From Nymphaea colorata (taxonomy: Eukaryota; Streptophyta; Magnoliopsida; Nymphaeales; Nymphaeaceae): a stretch of 64,000 nucleotides of DNA. Location: positions 27,684,808 to 27,748,807 of the forward strand of contig NC_045139.1 of assembly GCF_008831285.2 (NCBI RefSeq). The letters are read 5' to 3'. Of this stretch, positions 1 through 11,170 are shown piece after piece. The notes under the pieces are model-generated. The model saw only the letters and a program-made list of their open reading frames with translations, had not been told where the DNA came from and searched no databases. Both the position numbers and the translations under genes were made by a program. Positions within the stretch are counted from its first letter, which is position 1; every line of letters starts with the position of its first letter.

Positions 1-476
1 CCTTTCCCATTCAAAGGATTTATATCGAGATTATGCTTATTGGTATTTATTTATGAATTTCTTTGTCCCCGAGTGGATTGGAGAAGGTCGCTGACATTAA
101 GTTGGTTGTTGCAAATTAAATGTAAGATTTCAGGAACTTTAATTATGAAGTTTGACGAACTACTTTTCTAGCTAACCCATCCTTTTAAACTTCATCTTTT
201 CTTTACTAAGAAGCAAACTAGGGACCGGGCACTTGGTATTGGATAATAACTAAGACTTTACGGGCTTTTTCATATCTAAGGATTCGTTGACAGCATTCTC
301 TTCAGGTGCAATTCCTGCCTCATCATCGCACTTCATGTAACAAATGGCTTAGTTGGATGTAAATGGTTCAGATTAGAGTTGGATTTAACTTTTACCAAAA
401 TTGGCTTAATCAGCTTTTGTATGGATATCGGGTTGGACTTGGATTATATTTTTTAAAATTGAATTTACATCTGACT

Positions 477-515
477 AATATATATATATATATATGTGGA
501 GAGAGAGAGAGAGAC
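477..515. repeat. Compound (TA)n(GA)n microsatellite
   Basis: A run of TA dinucleotides is followed after a few bases by a run of GA dinucleotides. It is a simple repeat with no associated gene signal. Confidence 0.9.
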
Positions 516-1088
516 AAGGACAGAAAGATTGAATGGTAACTTTGGTTTTCTAGGGTCACCTAGTCATCTAATCAAGATCATTTGATCCAATATAATGGAC
601 AGTTAAGAGAAAAACAAAGAGAAAAAGCTTATAAAGTCTTAGTTATTACCTTTTTTTCATTGCTTTTCTCTCAACCATACAACTGCTTCAGGTGGATGAT
701 TCAGTTTAGATGGTTGAGTGATTCTGGATAACTAAAGTCATCATTCACTCACTATACATATATATTCATATATATTTGAGTTAATTAATGTTTCATTGCA
801 TTTTAATCAGACCCTGAATTTGAGATCAAATTAATTTGATCATGAAACTGCAGACGGAGATTACGTAAGAGCTGGTAATCAAAATTCATATTGTTTTACT
901 AGTTCCAACTAAAGGATTCAAAATCAAATTGGCAAAAAGAAAACATTTGCTCTGACGGCATCAAATTAATGATCTCCAGTGTCCAATTCATCAAGGTGCA
1001 GAAGCTATCTTGCTTGAGTTCAGATCGAGGGTTCTGTGCAATCACCTCGATGGAATCTCAAATTTTGTCATTGTTGTCCCCAAGCAAT

Positions 1089-1208
1089 ATTGCTGAATAC
1101 GGTTTCATTCATCAAGATACCGTCTTAAATAAAAAAAAAACTAGGTTATAAGATTTTGTTAATTGCTTGAAAATTATTGCTGAATACGGTTTCATTCATC
1201 AAGATACC
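1089..1208. repeat. 33-bp direct repeat, two copies 87 bp apart
   Basis: The same 33 bases, starting ATTGCTGAATACGG and ending CAAGATACC, occur at 1089-1121 and 1176-1208 without a mismatch. The spacer is A-rich. A local duplication is the simplest explanation; no gene overlaps it. Confidence 0.85.
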
Positions 1209-2284
1209 AATTCAAATAGAAATTAATACATATACCTTTAGAAAAACATTGTACAGGAATTCACCTGTCATTCATACTTGTGGACAACAGGTTGCCCAGC
1301 TCGCACTTCACTAGGTCAATTAGAGCATGCATGCTGTTCAAAACAAATGAGTAGCAGAGCCACCAGTTGCTGTATTGATTATTGGCAAGTTGAGGCTAAG
1401 CTCACCCTTAATTATGGCAGTGAGGCACCAACTTTCTCCAAGTTAAACATTTTAAACTGATCCTAAATTGATTTCAAACCTAGAAGAATGGCTCCTTTAG
1501 ACCCTTTTTGATGCCGCTGTGTGTCACATCATGTTCCCCTTTCACAATTATCATGTCATATCAAGGGAGATCTTTAATTCCAACAAGAAAGGGAAAACGC
1601 TCCCTCTTTAAACTAGACGGTTGATATTTGTACAAGAAAAAGTCTCATAAATCTCAAAATTGGGAAGGCAAGTACTCTAAGTATGTTATCCCCAAGGAAG
1701 GTCTTCCCAAAAGAACAAAAGTGCATGGCGTTAACATAATCACAAAGCAAGGGCAGCGCAATGCACATTTCGGTGACCACTTTTAAGCACGAACGCGCAC
1801 TCATTCTCCACAATTTTGGACGCATCTTTGGGACTTGTCCAATTGAATAATTACCAAAGTTGGCAATGACAATATTGATTGTTTAAGATTTGGTTCTAGA
1901 TTGGCTACTATAAGTTAGTCTTGATTTGCACGATAAAGTTCTCTTTCACTAAGAAAAGTAATAACTTCCTCTTAACAAAAGATATTTGCAAGTTGCTGTT
2001 TTAAAGTTTCCTACGACATCAATCTAGCATAATATTTTAATCTTTTCTTTATACAAGGATAGTATTGGGCGTTTATGGCTGACATAAAAAGTAAAAGGAA
2101 GGTGAAGATCGGCAATGTTGTCATCGTGCTCATAATTTTGCTAAAGAAATTAGAATCAAGGCACAACGTTAAACCTTATTTGAAATAACAATAAAGCTTG
2201 CTCTACGTTCTCGTTAAGAAATCCAACTATGATCCAATATCGGACCAAACTGCATAAAAAAAAAAAAATGGATACAGAAACAAA

Positions 2285-2660
2285 TTTAACATCAGATATA
2301 TTATGAAATTTGATTGGATTTAGATTTAAGAAATGGATTAGGATTTAGATTCAGGTTCAAGTACATATTTTGATCAGATTCAGTTTGAATATTGATCGGA
2401 CTTAGATTTAAAATAAATATTGTATGTCCAATATCGATACTTTTTAAGTTGGCAAAATGACTAGGTTTAAAAGTCATTCAAATTCAGATGTGGATTTAAA
2501 GATCAGATACAGATCGTGTTTGGATTGTAAATTTGGACTCAGATTCAGATATGATATTCGATGTTTCTACATTCACATCCGAATCTCAATTCAAATGTGA
2601 ACATCTCAAAAAGTGGATATAGTTATGGGAATATCTGATTCAAATCCGATTTGATGATTT
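2285..2660. repeat. Degenerate GATTTAGATTCAGATT-like tract
   Basis: About 370 bases are built from loosely repeated units of the form GGATTTAGATT / TCAGATTCAGA, with some units in reverse-complement form near the right end (TCCGAATCTCAATTC). It looks like an old minisatellite-like region. No coding potential is seen. Confidence 0.55.
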
Positions 2661-4983
2661 TCCTATAAACCTTCTCAAATGTAAAGATGCGTAATGGCTC
2701 ATCCAGGCGCTACTCATTTCACCTTACTAAGTTGCCCAACTATATGAGTTGGTGCATATTTTAATTATCAGTATTCTAACCACTCGGCAGGATAAATCTG
2801 TAAGCTATATAATTGACTAGTGGCATACGTAAGGGATGACTTGATCATAAGAATTCAAAAGATGCATACGTCCATATATGCCAAACACCAGTCGTTAAGG
2901 TTGGATTACTGTTGGAGCAATTATTTATGAAACTCAATCTTATGCATACTGATTTTTCCAACAAACTTCCAAACCCCAAGGGAGAAAAGGAAAAGAAAAG
3001 ATCTTCTAGAAAGACAAATATACTAAATAATAGATTCATTTGGGAGAAGAACTCAGAATGAAAAAAAGTTTATATTTATAGATAAAGTACTTCATGAGAA
3101 ACAAAATGTGGATCTGTTTAGGTTAAATTTCAAGTTTGTATAGCAATAGTTTTAGAATTAGAATATTATAGCCTTGGTATTGTCTAGGTTTACAAAAAAC
3201 AAAAAATGAGAGGTTCTTTTTTTATTGACACCATTAATCATATACCCATCTTTACCATTCCTTTAATTCCATGTCTTTACTTAATTTCAAATCAATTTTT
3301 CCCTGGTAAACTTGTTTTCTTTTCGATGTTGCTTGTCGGTTGGGTTGGACCTTACCTTAAATATTAATTCAATCATAGCTGACAGAAATATCTACCTAGT
3401 TGATGAGAGTGCGTTTCTGCAGGATTGCGTTTTGTATAAGATTCTAAACAAGGAATGAACAAAAGGAAAGCAGAAACTTGGAGAGCTCATTTCTCATTCG
3501 TGCAAGCGTCATTCCGCTGAAAATTGTAATTCCTTCTCAAAATAATCTATTTAAAGCTTCTTATGGTTAATCCTCACATTTTAATAACTATTTTGCTTGT
3601 ACTTTTTTTCTCAACGCATTGGTGTTTTCTACAATGGTATTATGCATGATAGGTTATTATAAGATATAATTAATTAAATTTGTATCTTACTTTTCACTCA
3701 TTTTTATGTCTGAATGATTTATTTATATTTTTTATGCTAGCTACTATTTTCATTTATGTTTTTTACTCACATAATTGACTTATATACGTTCCTTGCTTCC
3801 CTGAGGCACCCATACAATCGTCAACCCTGGCCAGCCGCTAAACTTGCTAGCTAGCTAATGAGACAAAAATTTTGGAAAGAACTAAAAATTATTTCTACTC
3901 TTCCGAAATGTACAAGAAGAAAGAGAAAGAAGCGGTTTCACAGCCAGAAGATTATACAAGTCAACCTTTATTTGTAACATTGGGTTGTTTTTTTTTTTTC
4001 CATAAGCTCCAATCTAATGTGAGGAGCCCGCTTCTTCGTGAAAGCGTGCCTTCAAGGTGATAGAGTTTAGAGGCACTAGTCAATGTAGTCATGCATTGTT
4101 CATTAATATGGAGGCCATGTCTCTTTACTAAAGAAGAAAACTAGAGGAACACACAACAATGAACATAAGATTTACGTCTTCTACTCAATGGAGTGCACAT
4201 CCACATTAGTGTTCTCTCGATCTCTTTTTGAATAATTTGAATAAAAGAGCACTCAAATTTGAATAATGCTATGCTTAACATAAAATGATTGCAGAAGGTC
4301 CATCTTTTATAAGACAAACCAACATAGCTAAGTTCCTTATATGAAAAGATTGTTATACAAGAAGGAGAAGGGGTTTCTTTGAACTAAAACTGCACTAAGA
4401 ACTCTGAAAATTCAGATGATAAACAGGAAAGAAAACCATAACATGCCAACAAAAAATAAGGAATTTGCTTCCCTTTTGCATGTAAGTCGGTGTTTTTAGA
4501 CAATGTTGCTGCTGAACGAGTGTCACAATTCTGCAGTGAGTAGCACATACTGCTTCAAAAAGAGTGATAAACTGATACCTATGAAGATGGAAGACAAAGA
4601 AGATTGTTGGCCATAACAGAGGCTGGGATTACGTGTTGCCAGGCTTAGTGGGATTCGAAAAACTCACGGCTAGAGGCTAGGCCTCGTACCTTTATTAAGC
4701 ACATGAGCAAAGAAAATCAATCAAAAGATACAAAGAATTACAGAAGCAGCATCTCCTTTACCTTCCAGAAGGAGGGCAGCAGAAACATCTGTGGGGACAG
4801 AATTTCATGAGATGGAAGATAGTAGGGAAAACTTGTGAACCAATGACAACTTTTGAGGGAGTTTATATTCAAGGAGCTGCTGCAAGGTTCACAAGTGCAC
4901 AACAGCTGTATTACTGGTATGCAGCTGTATTTGAGTTGTATTTCTATTAAAAAGATATAACTATAGCGTATATGGAAAACACT

Positions 4984-4985
4984 GA

Positions 4986-5022
<37 letters not shown>

Positions 5023-5024
5023 CC
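4984..5024. repeat. Compound (CA)n(TA)n microsatellite
   Basis: An uninterrupted CA run passes directly into a TA run. On the minus strand the CA run is translated as an artificial Cys-Val run, so any ORF across it should be ignored. Confidence 0.9.
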
Positions 5025-5086
5025 AAAAAAGGGAAGAAAGAACTTTACATTTTGATTCTCATTTTCTCTCTCTGTCTCCATATTCT

Positions 5087-5382
5087 TGTTCAAACCCTCA
5101 CCTCTTTAGCACAGGCACTTCCATTGCAAAACTATCTTAGGCAATCTCAAACCTTGATAAAAAAAGAAAAGAATAAGGAAAAAGCTATTTCTTATTACTT
5201 GATTGAAGGCATTTACAAAAAGCAAGAGATGATATAAAGTGCATGGTTCAGACGTCATCTACAATAATGCTAGAAAAAAAAAATTGTTACAGTCTTATGA
5301 GATTTTGATTGCCGATAATAGTGGATCCACTGGGTGTCATCCTGAAATCAAGCGAAGATAATAATTATTGCAATCTTCAACA
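5087..5382 (-). mobile_element. Probable 3' LTR of a minus-strand Copia element (left end not fixed)
   Basis: Immediately past the polypurine tract the minus strand begins TGTTGAAGATTGCAATAA, a proper TG LTR start. The outer end is a guess: the plus-strand TGTT at 5087 would give an LTR of about 296 bp ending in ...AACA, but no second LTR copy was found in the window to test it. The LTR start is well supported by its position next to the PPT and pol end; the far boundary is not. Confidence 0.4.
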
Positions 5383-5393
5383 CTCCCCCTCAA
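5383..5393 (-). other. Polypurine tract of the minus-strand Copia element
   Basis: The minus strand reads TTGAGGGGGAG directly before the LTR start TGTTG and downstream of the RNase H end. This is the usual position and composition of a Copia PPT, which primes plus-strand DNA synthesis. It overlaps the last codons of the RNase H frame. Confidence 0.8.
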
Positions 5394-6815
5394 GTTGGGG
5401 CTCCTGGATCAATTAACCCCAACTTGCCTCTTAACTTAAAAAATAGTCCTTTCCCCAATGCCTTGGTGAAAATATCTGCATTTTGATCCTTCATGTACAC
5501 CTGCCTAGTGCATATTTTTTTAGCTTGAATCTTCTCTCGCACAATATGGTAGTCAATTTTTATATGTTTCACACAACATGGTAGTCAATTTTTATATGTT
5601 TGTTCATTTCATAAAAAACTGGGTTCACGACAATATGAATGGCAGCTTGGTTGTCACAATACAGTTCCATGGGCTGATCATGGATGATTGCAAGGTCTTT
5701 GAGGAGGTATTTTATCCAAGCCATCTCACAAGTTTCCAAGGCCATTGCTCTAAATGTCTAATGTGTACTTCTTTTGGGAAAGAAAAAGTCTACGTTTTGG
5801 TATTGCAACCTATATGCCCAAGAAATATTTTAGTTCACCCAAGTTTTTTAATTGAAATTTACTGTTGATGACAGCCTTCAACTGCTCTATGGCATGACAA
5901 TTATCTCCCGCGATGATGATATTATCAACATGTATGATCATAAAAATGCTACCATGTTGGTCAATTTTATAAAACAGTGAATAATTAGCCTTCGATTGTG
6001 TGAAGCCAAGATTTTAAAGAAATCCAGTAAGCTTAAAGAACCTGTTTTAAACCATATAAAGATTTTTTTAGCCAACATACGACGTTCTCCCCATGTCAGG
6101 TAAAACTGAATGGAAGAGTCATATACACTTCTTCATTTAAGTCATCATGGAGAAAGTCGTTACTGACAGACTTGGAGGAGGGAACATCTTTTGATCGCAG
6201 TGATGGACAACAAACAGCGAACGTTGGTGATCTTTGCAATAGGAGAAAATGTTTTAGTATAATCTATACCTTTTGTTTGTGTATACCTGCGATGAGGTGC
6301 ACCTTGTACTGTTCACTAGACCTGTCGGCCTTGTACTTGATTTTATACACCCACCGACAACCAATGAGTTTTTTACCATGCAGGAGAGTAGTAATTTTCA
6401 AAGTCAGAGTTCTTTTTCAATGCCTGAATTTCAGCAGCCATGGCATCTATCCGTTCTTGATGTTGCATTTCCTCATGAAAGATGGAGGGTTTCATGTGTG
6501 TTGAGGATGGTGGTGAGAAAAGCTTGGTGATTTTGGGAAAATTTATCAAGTTGAAGAAAATGATGCATGAGGTACTTGGCCTTTAATGAAGCTTCAAGAC
6601 CCATAATCGAGTTGGATAATGGAAAAGAAGCACTTGTAATCTTTGAGATAAGAATGTGCCGCTCGCTGCCGATCTGAACGCCAAAGTGGTGGATGAGAAT
6701 TATGGACAGTATTGGATCCATTTTGGTAGGTTGGTGGTGTAGGTGCTGAAGTTCCATTGATGGATTCATTTGATCTAGGTGGTGACATAGGTGACAAGGT
6801 AGATTGTGGCATTGT
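5390..6815 (-). pseudogene. Copia pol remnant: linker, reverse transcriptase, RNase H
   Basis: Read on the minus strand, the fragments follow Ty1/Copia pol order. First comes a Ser/Pro-rich linker ending LWRSDRQRAAHSYLKDYKC, as seen just before Copia RT. Then come the RT start WVYKIKYKADRSSEQYKVH (around 6290-6350), FLHDDLNEEVYMTLP and LKKSLYGLKQ (around 6030-6160). RNase H follows with ELYCDNQAAIHI and KHIKID (around 5570-5680), and the C-terminal end DIFTKALGKGLFFKLRGKLG before the PPT. The parts lie in different frames with stops, so this is dead. A 32-bp tandem duplication shifts the RNase H frame. Gag, protease and integrase are absent here; the likely missing half lies at 19.6-21.3 kb in the same orientation. 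Confidence 0.85.
5547..5610. repeat. 32-bp tandem duplication inside the Copia RNase H
   Basis: The sequence TGGTAGTCAATTTTTATATG occurs at 5547 and again at 5579, a 32-bp unit. The length is not a multiple of three. The RNase H motif KHIKIDYH is therefore encoded twice in two frames, and the pol frame is broken here. Confidence 0.85.
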
Positions 6816-7445
6816 GGTGGTTTGAGAAATAAGAGGTCAGTTGATGGTCACTGGACACGCGGAACGAAACATGTGTCCTGTTTAGTCAATTTTTTTATCA
6901 AACACCATCCGCAGTAAAGGATAAACGCCACAAACAATTGAATAGGGGTATAAATTACCCCCTGTTCCACATTGTTACGACCTAACCCTTAGAACAGCAT
7001 GGAGTAGAACACCATCTCCCATCCCTGAGCTACCCTCGCATTGAGCTTCTCTCCTCCTCCATCTCTCCCCCTTTGTTCTTTTGAGTCCCCCCGTCGCCCT
7101 CATCTCTCCCCCTTCTCTCTTCTGAGTCTCCCCCTCGCTCACTGCTCTACGCCTTTTTCCCCTGCTCTCTTTGTTGCTCCCTTCTTCCATTCCATCAACC
7201 AAAATCCATTCCATCGATGATGGGTCATGTGATCACCTTCATTGCTGCAAGGAGCTCGATCGTTGCTGTGAATAGCTCCAAGTGAGGTCCAGTTCTCATT
7301 TTTCACTCTTTCTCTTGTTTGTCTCTGATTTACAGTCACTAAGGTTTTTGCTCATTTGCATCGATTTGGGGTTCTCTTCTCTCTCAATTCTCTCATTGCC
7401 TCTCTCCCTCCCTCCCTATATCTATCAATTCATCGCCTCTCTCCC
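6816..7445. other. Gap between Copia fragment and Harbinger element; CT-rich
   Basis: The left part may still be decayed Copia linker. From about 7010 to 7440 the plus strand is dominated by C and T (TCTCCCCCTTCTCTC and similar). Open frames are low-complexity and on opposite strands; I assign no gene. Confidence 0.5.
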
Positions 7446-8973
7446 TTAGGCCCCATTTGATGCACAATGATTTTACTGTGCATCGGGGGAAACTTTGCCA
7501 TTTTTGTATAGCTTTTCATTTTCAAATCAAATGTAGGGAAAATTACCTTGTCGAATCCGATGGATCGGGGTAATTTTACCCTGGAAAAAAGTCGTACCTT
7601 GGGGGGTCTAACTTTTTACCATCGACTTTTTTTTTTTTGCCCGTTAGGGCTTTCCCTTTCTGCTGTCCTTTCATTTTCGTTCTCTCAGAACAACACGACG
7701 GGGCTATCGCTCCTTCGCCATCCCTCTCTCACGCCATCTCTATTATGTCTATCGCCCCCTCCCTCTGTATGTCGGCAGCACACACCATCTCTTCCTTTCC
7801 CTTTGTATGTCGGCTGCATGCCATGGATCATCCATCATCTTTTCTATCCATTTTTTGTGCTATCTACCTCTGTAACTTCTCCTCTCAATCATCATCCATT
7901 TTTTTTCTGTTTGTAGGTACATCTAAGAAGGCTAGCTATTCATCAAAATAGAGGATCCAAATATTGCTCGGTACAAGGTAAAACCCTAACCATTTGTGGC
8001 CGACCTTCATTCGTGGGTCTTTTATCTTTGTCATCGTATGAAATGTTCTTGCAGGGTGGTTAGAGGATTGTGGATTTGTGCTACATCAAAGGTAAAACGC
8101 TAGCGCATGGTAAAACCCTAACTATCTATTGGCTGTTTGTTGTCAATGTTGATGTCGTTTGCTTCCATCGATGTTGTTTCTCTTTGTGTTCTCAAGTATT
8201 TACGGAATCCATTATTGGTTTACATTATGCTAGGTTGAAGTTATTGCATTTGGTTAGACCAGTGCACTATATTCTGTTTTTGTTTGGTGTTTTATGGGTC
8301 TGTGTGCCCGGTAGAATGTGATATGTGAAAGATAGAGCAAGGGACTGGATGTATTATGTGGTTTTCATAAAGTATGGTATGATTTTAGAATGAAAGAACC
8401 TTGGTCTAAGTGGAAAGTTGTGGGTAAAATACCTTATTTCTTTTATAGTTGCATTTGTGAAACTCAGAGCAGTTTTATTTACTTAGACAAAAAGGAGTTG
8501 CTTAAACATTAATGTGCTTTTCAATTTGCTATTATGTTTTTTTTTTGCCTTCCTGTACCAACACTTCTATTGACACATAAAATATGATAGGGGATGTATT
8601 GTTAGTAATGTTTATTTTATGTATGCAAAGAAAATTTCAGTCTCTAGTGATTATGGATGCAAATGAGTTTGAGAGGAGTCAGGGTTAACTTTGTGAAGCT
8701 TCACTTAATTGGCTCCCAATGGCCTTCTTGTGTTTCAATTTGTTGGCACAGCCATTGTTCAAAATTAACAAAAAATTGTCGCTTAGGCCAAATCTGAGTG
8801 GTTCAAGCAAGAAGGCTGGTTCCAAAGTTCTATCAGGTGAAATGTGAATGTTCAAACATGATGTCGTATCTTATACCTCATGAATATCATGATCGGATTC
8901 CTTCAGTTCTCTCAATAGTGATGCTTTTTATATTTATGTTTTCATGGGATGAGTTGGTCGTAAAACTGGATTT

Positions 8974-9449
8974 CTTGGTATTAGAAATAATGTCACCTCT
9001 CTAAATAGAGAAATTTATAGAAACTAGTTCCTACTTGATGTCCTTAGAAACAACCACCTAATATTTAAGATTTACAAAATTATTGCGTAAGTTCATAAAA
9101 TAGTTCACACTTCATGGACAAAAAAATAAAACCAAATATACTTGGTATTAGAAATAATGTCACCTCTCCAAATAGAGAAATTAACTGGTTCCTACTTGAT
9201 GTCCTTAGAAACAACCACCTAATATTTAAGATTTACAAAATTATTGCCTAAGTTCATAAAATAGTTCATAGTTCATGGACAAAAAAATAAAATAAAATAT
9301 ACTTGGTATTAGAAATAATGTTGCCTCTCTAAATAGAGAAATTTATAGAAACTAGTTCCTACTTGATGTCCTTAGAAACAACTACCTAATATTTAAGATT
9401 TACAAAATTATTGCCTAAGTTCATAAAATAGTTCACACTTCATGGACAA

Positions 9450-9450
<1 letters not shown>
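8974..9450. repeat. Three tandem copies of a 161-167-bp unit
   Basis: Copies start at 8974, 9141 and 9302 with CTTGGTATTAGAAATAATGT and end near CATGGACAAA. The middle copy lacks a few bases (TTATAGAAA) present in the other two. The copies are nearly identical, so the expansion is younger than the surrounding element. The third copy runs directly into the CA microsatellite. Confidence 0.95.
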
Positions 9451-9527
<77 letters not shown>

Positions 9528-9528
9528 T
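9451..9528. repeat. Long (CA)n(TA)n microsatellite
   Basis: About 60 bases of CA pass directly into about 16 bases of TA. The compound form resembles those at 5.0 kb and 30.4 kb. Confidence 0.95.
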
Positions 9529-10895
9529 AAGTGACCATTCTACTCTTAATAAAGACTGTACCACTAAGTAAAGTGTTATTACAAACTACATTTTTTAGGC
9601 CTGGGTATTCATTACTTTCCTTTCATTTAGGACAACTGTGATGGAATCAGTTATTCATGATACAAAAATCCTGCGTAACCAAATCAGGGTGTTGGCTGTT
9701 CAGAGGCACTTTATCTTTGGCAAACCATCCATCCATTGTTTGATTGCCTGTATAATATTATTCTTGACTTCTTCGTTAATGTTTGATTTTGAAGGATTCA
9801 CGCGTCTAAAACAAAAAAAATTGCTCTTTGATTCTGAGATAATTTCGATGAATAAGATTCATGAACATTTAACTCGTGCTTCAAATTTATGAGAACTCTT
9901 ACGTGTTTTGTTTGGCTTTTGACAAACTGAAAGCTATTCCTAAAAGTGGACAGGATATGCTTCAGCTGGTTATGAATTGTTATGTTGCTGTTTTTTTCAC
10001 TATTTACTGGTGTGCATAAGGTTGATCATAAATATTAGGCAGAAAAATCTTCTTTTGCATTGAATATTTGAAGTTTGCAACCTTTATATGACATGTATCA
10101 ATAAATCGTGTCATGGTCATGCTGGTGCTTCATTAACTCAATCAGACAATAAGCTGCTTGCTACCAACTACAACAACTGAAAGGTCAGAATTCTAGTACA
10201 ACCTCTTAACACATGGATAGATTTACTTGTAAATGTCCATAATGAATGACATCCATTTTGTGCATATGGTTGAAAGCAAGGCAAATTCAAGCCAAATTAA
10301 GTATAATAACTTGTTATGCTGAACACAAGTTTGGTACCAAACTAAACAAATTGGAGAGCCATTGACTGTAATGTCGGAACATATTTAACAAATTGATTGT
10401 ATAATATCGTAATTGTGATAATGATTTATATTATTCCATATAATTTCACAACAAAAACATCTTGCTTTTGGTGTGCATTTTAGAGAAAATGTTATCCATT
10501 ATATTTTAATGTTATAATGTTTTGAATGTTTTAATAAGTCTTTTGGATTTTGATGAATGTTTCTACTAGGGAAATTTATTGAAAGATCAACTTTTCATGA
10601 ATGCAGAAGTTAGTATTATAGTATGATTGTTTATGTACTTATTTCTTTATTTATTTATCTTAGCAGTTACCTTTCAAGTTAAATAGCTATACTAGTTAAC
10701 AATTTTCAGTTGGCACTTAAATGAAAGTTAGTATTGTAGTATAATTGTTCATGCTTCAATTGATAGTAGTTTACCATAACAAATTTGCTTATTTGTCAAA
10801 TTTGTTTATGCATATGTTGTTATACTCAAAATTGTAGATGTGAAGGAATATTGTGCAAATTATTACCATGAAAGATAGCGGTCCATCAAGGGAGA

Positions 10896-11170
10896 ATCTT
10901 ACATGGACTGAAGCATAGATGGACTACTTAGTCCTGGTATGAAATGAGGCGGAGTTTGAAAGTCAAAAGCCTACACAACAATTGAAAAAAACATGATAGA
11001 CCGCATCAGAAGGGAATTCACTAAGGACAAAATTAAAAACAAATTGAAGTATTCGAAACCCAACTTGACAGTTATGAAGGAAATTTTGAATGCAAGCGGG
11101 TTTGGGTATGACCCCATTAACAAATGCATTGATGTTGACCCCCAAGTTTAGAGTGAGTACATTGAGGTAT
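10896..11170 (+). pseudogene. Harbinger ORF1 remnant, Myb/SANT-like DNA-binding domain
   Basis: Plus-strand fragments read TWTEA..MDYL near the start and, after a frame break, KLKYSKPNLTVMKEILNASG followed by FGYDPINKCIDVDPQV, a stop, and SEYIE. The pattern SGFG(W/Y)D..K.(I/V)..DD.(V/M)W.EYI is the second half of the Myb/SANT-like domain of the ORF1 protein paired with PIF/Harbinger transposases. The same pattern is present, better preserved, at 16.8 kb. The reading frame is interrupted, so no protein is expected. It supports the Harbinger assignment of the enclosing element. Confidence 0.7.

Larger units (their letters stand above)
1..5086. other. Intergenic AT-rich DNA, no supported gene
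   Basis: All open frames here are short (under 90 codons), lack recognisable domains, and several run through simple repeats. I see microsatellites, one short direct repeat and one degenerate GATTCAGATT-type tract, listed separately. It could hold introns or UTR of an unseen gene, but nothing in the sequence shows this. Confidence 0.6.

Noticed and set aside
7548-7951. Two overlapping plus frames (122 and 104 codons) in CT-rich DNA inside the Harbinger element
   Set aside because: Ser/Pro/Phe/Leu-rich translations of a pyrimidine tract; no domain and two frames equally open. At most leader sequence of the element.
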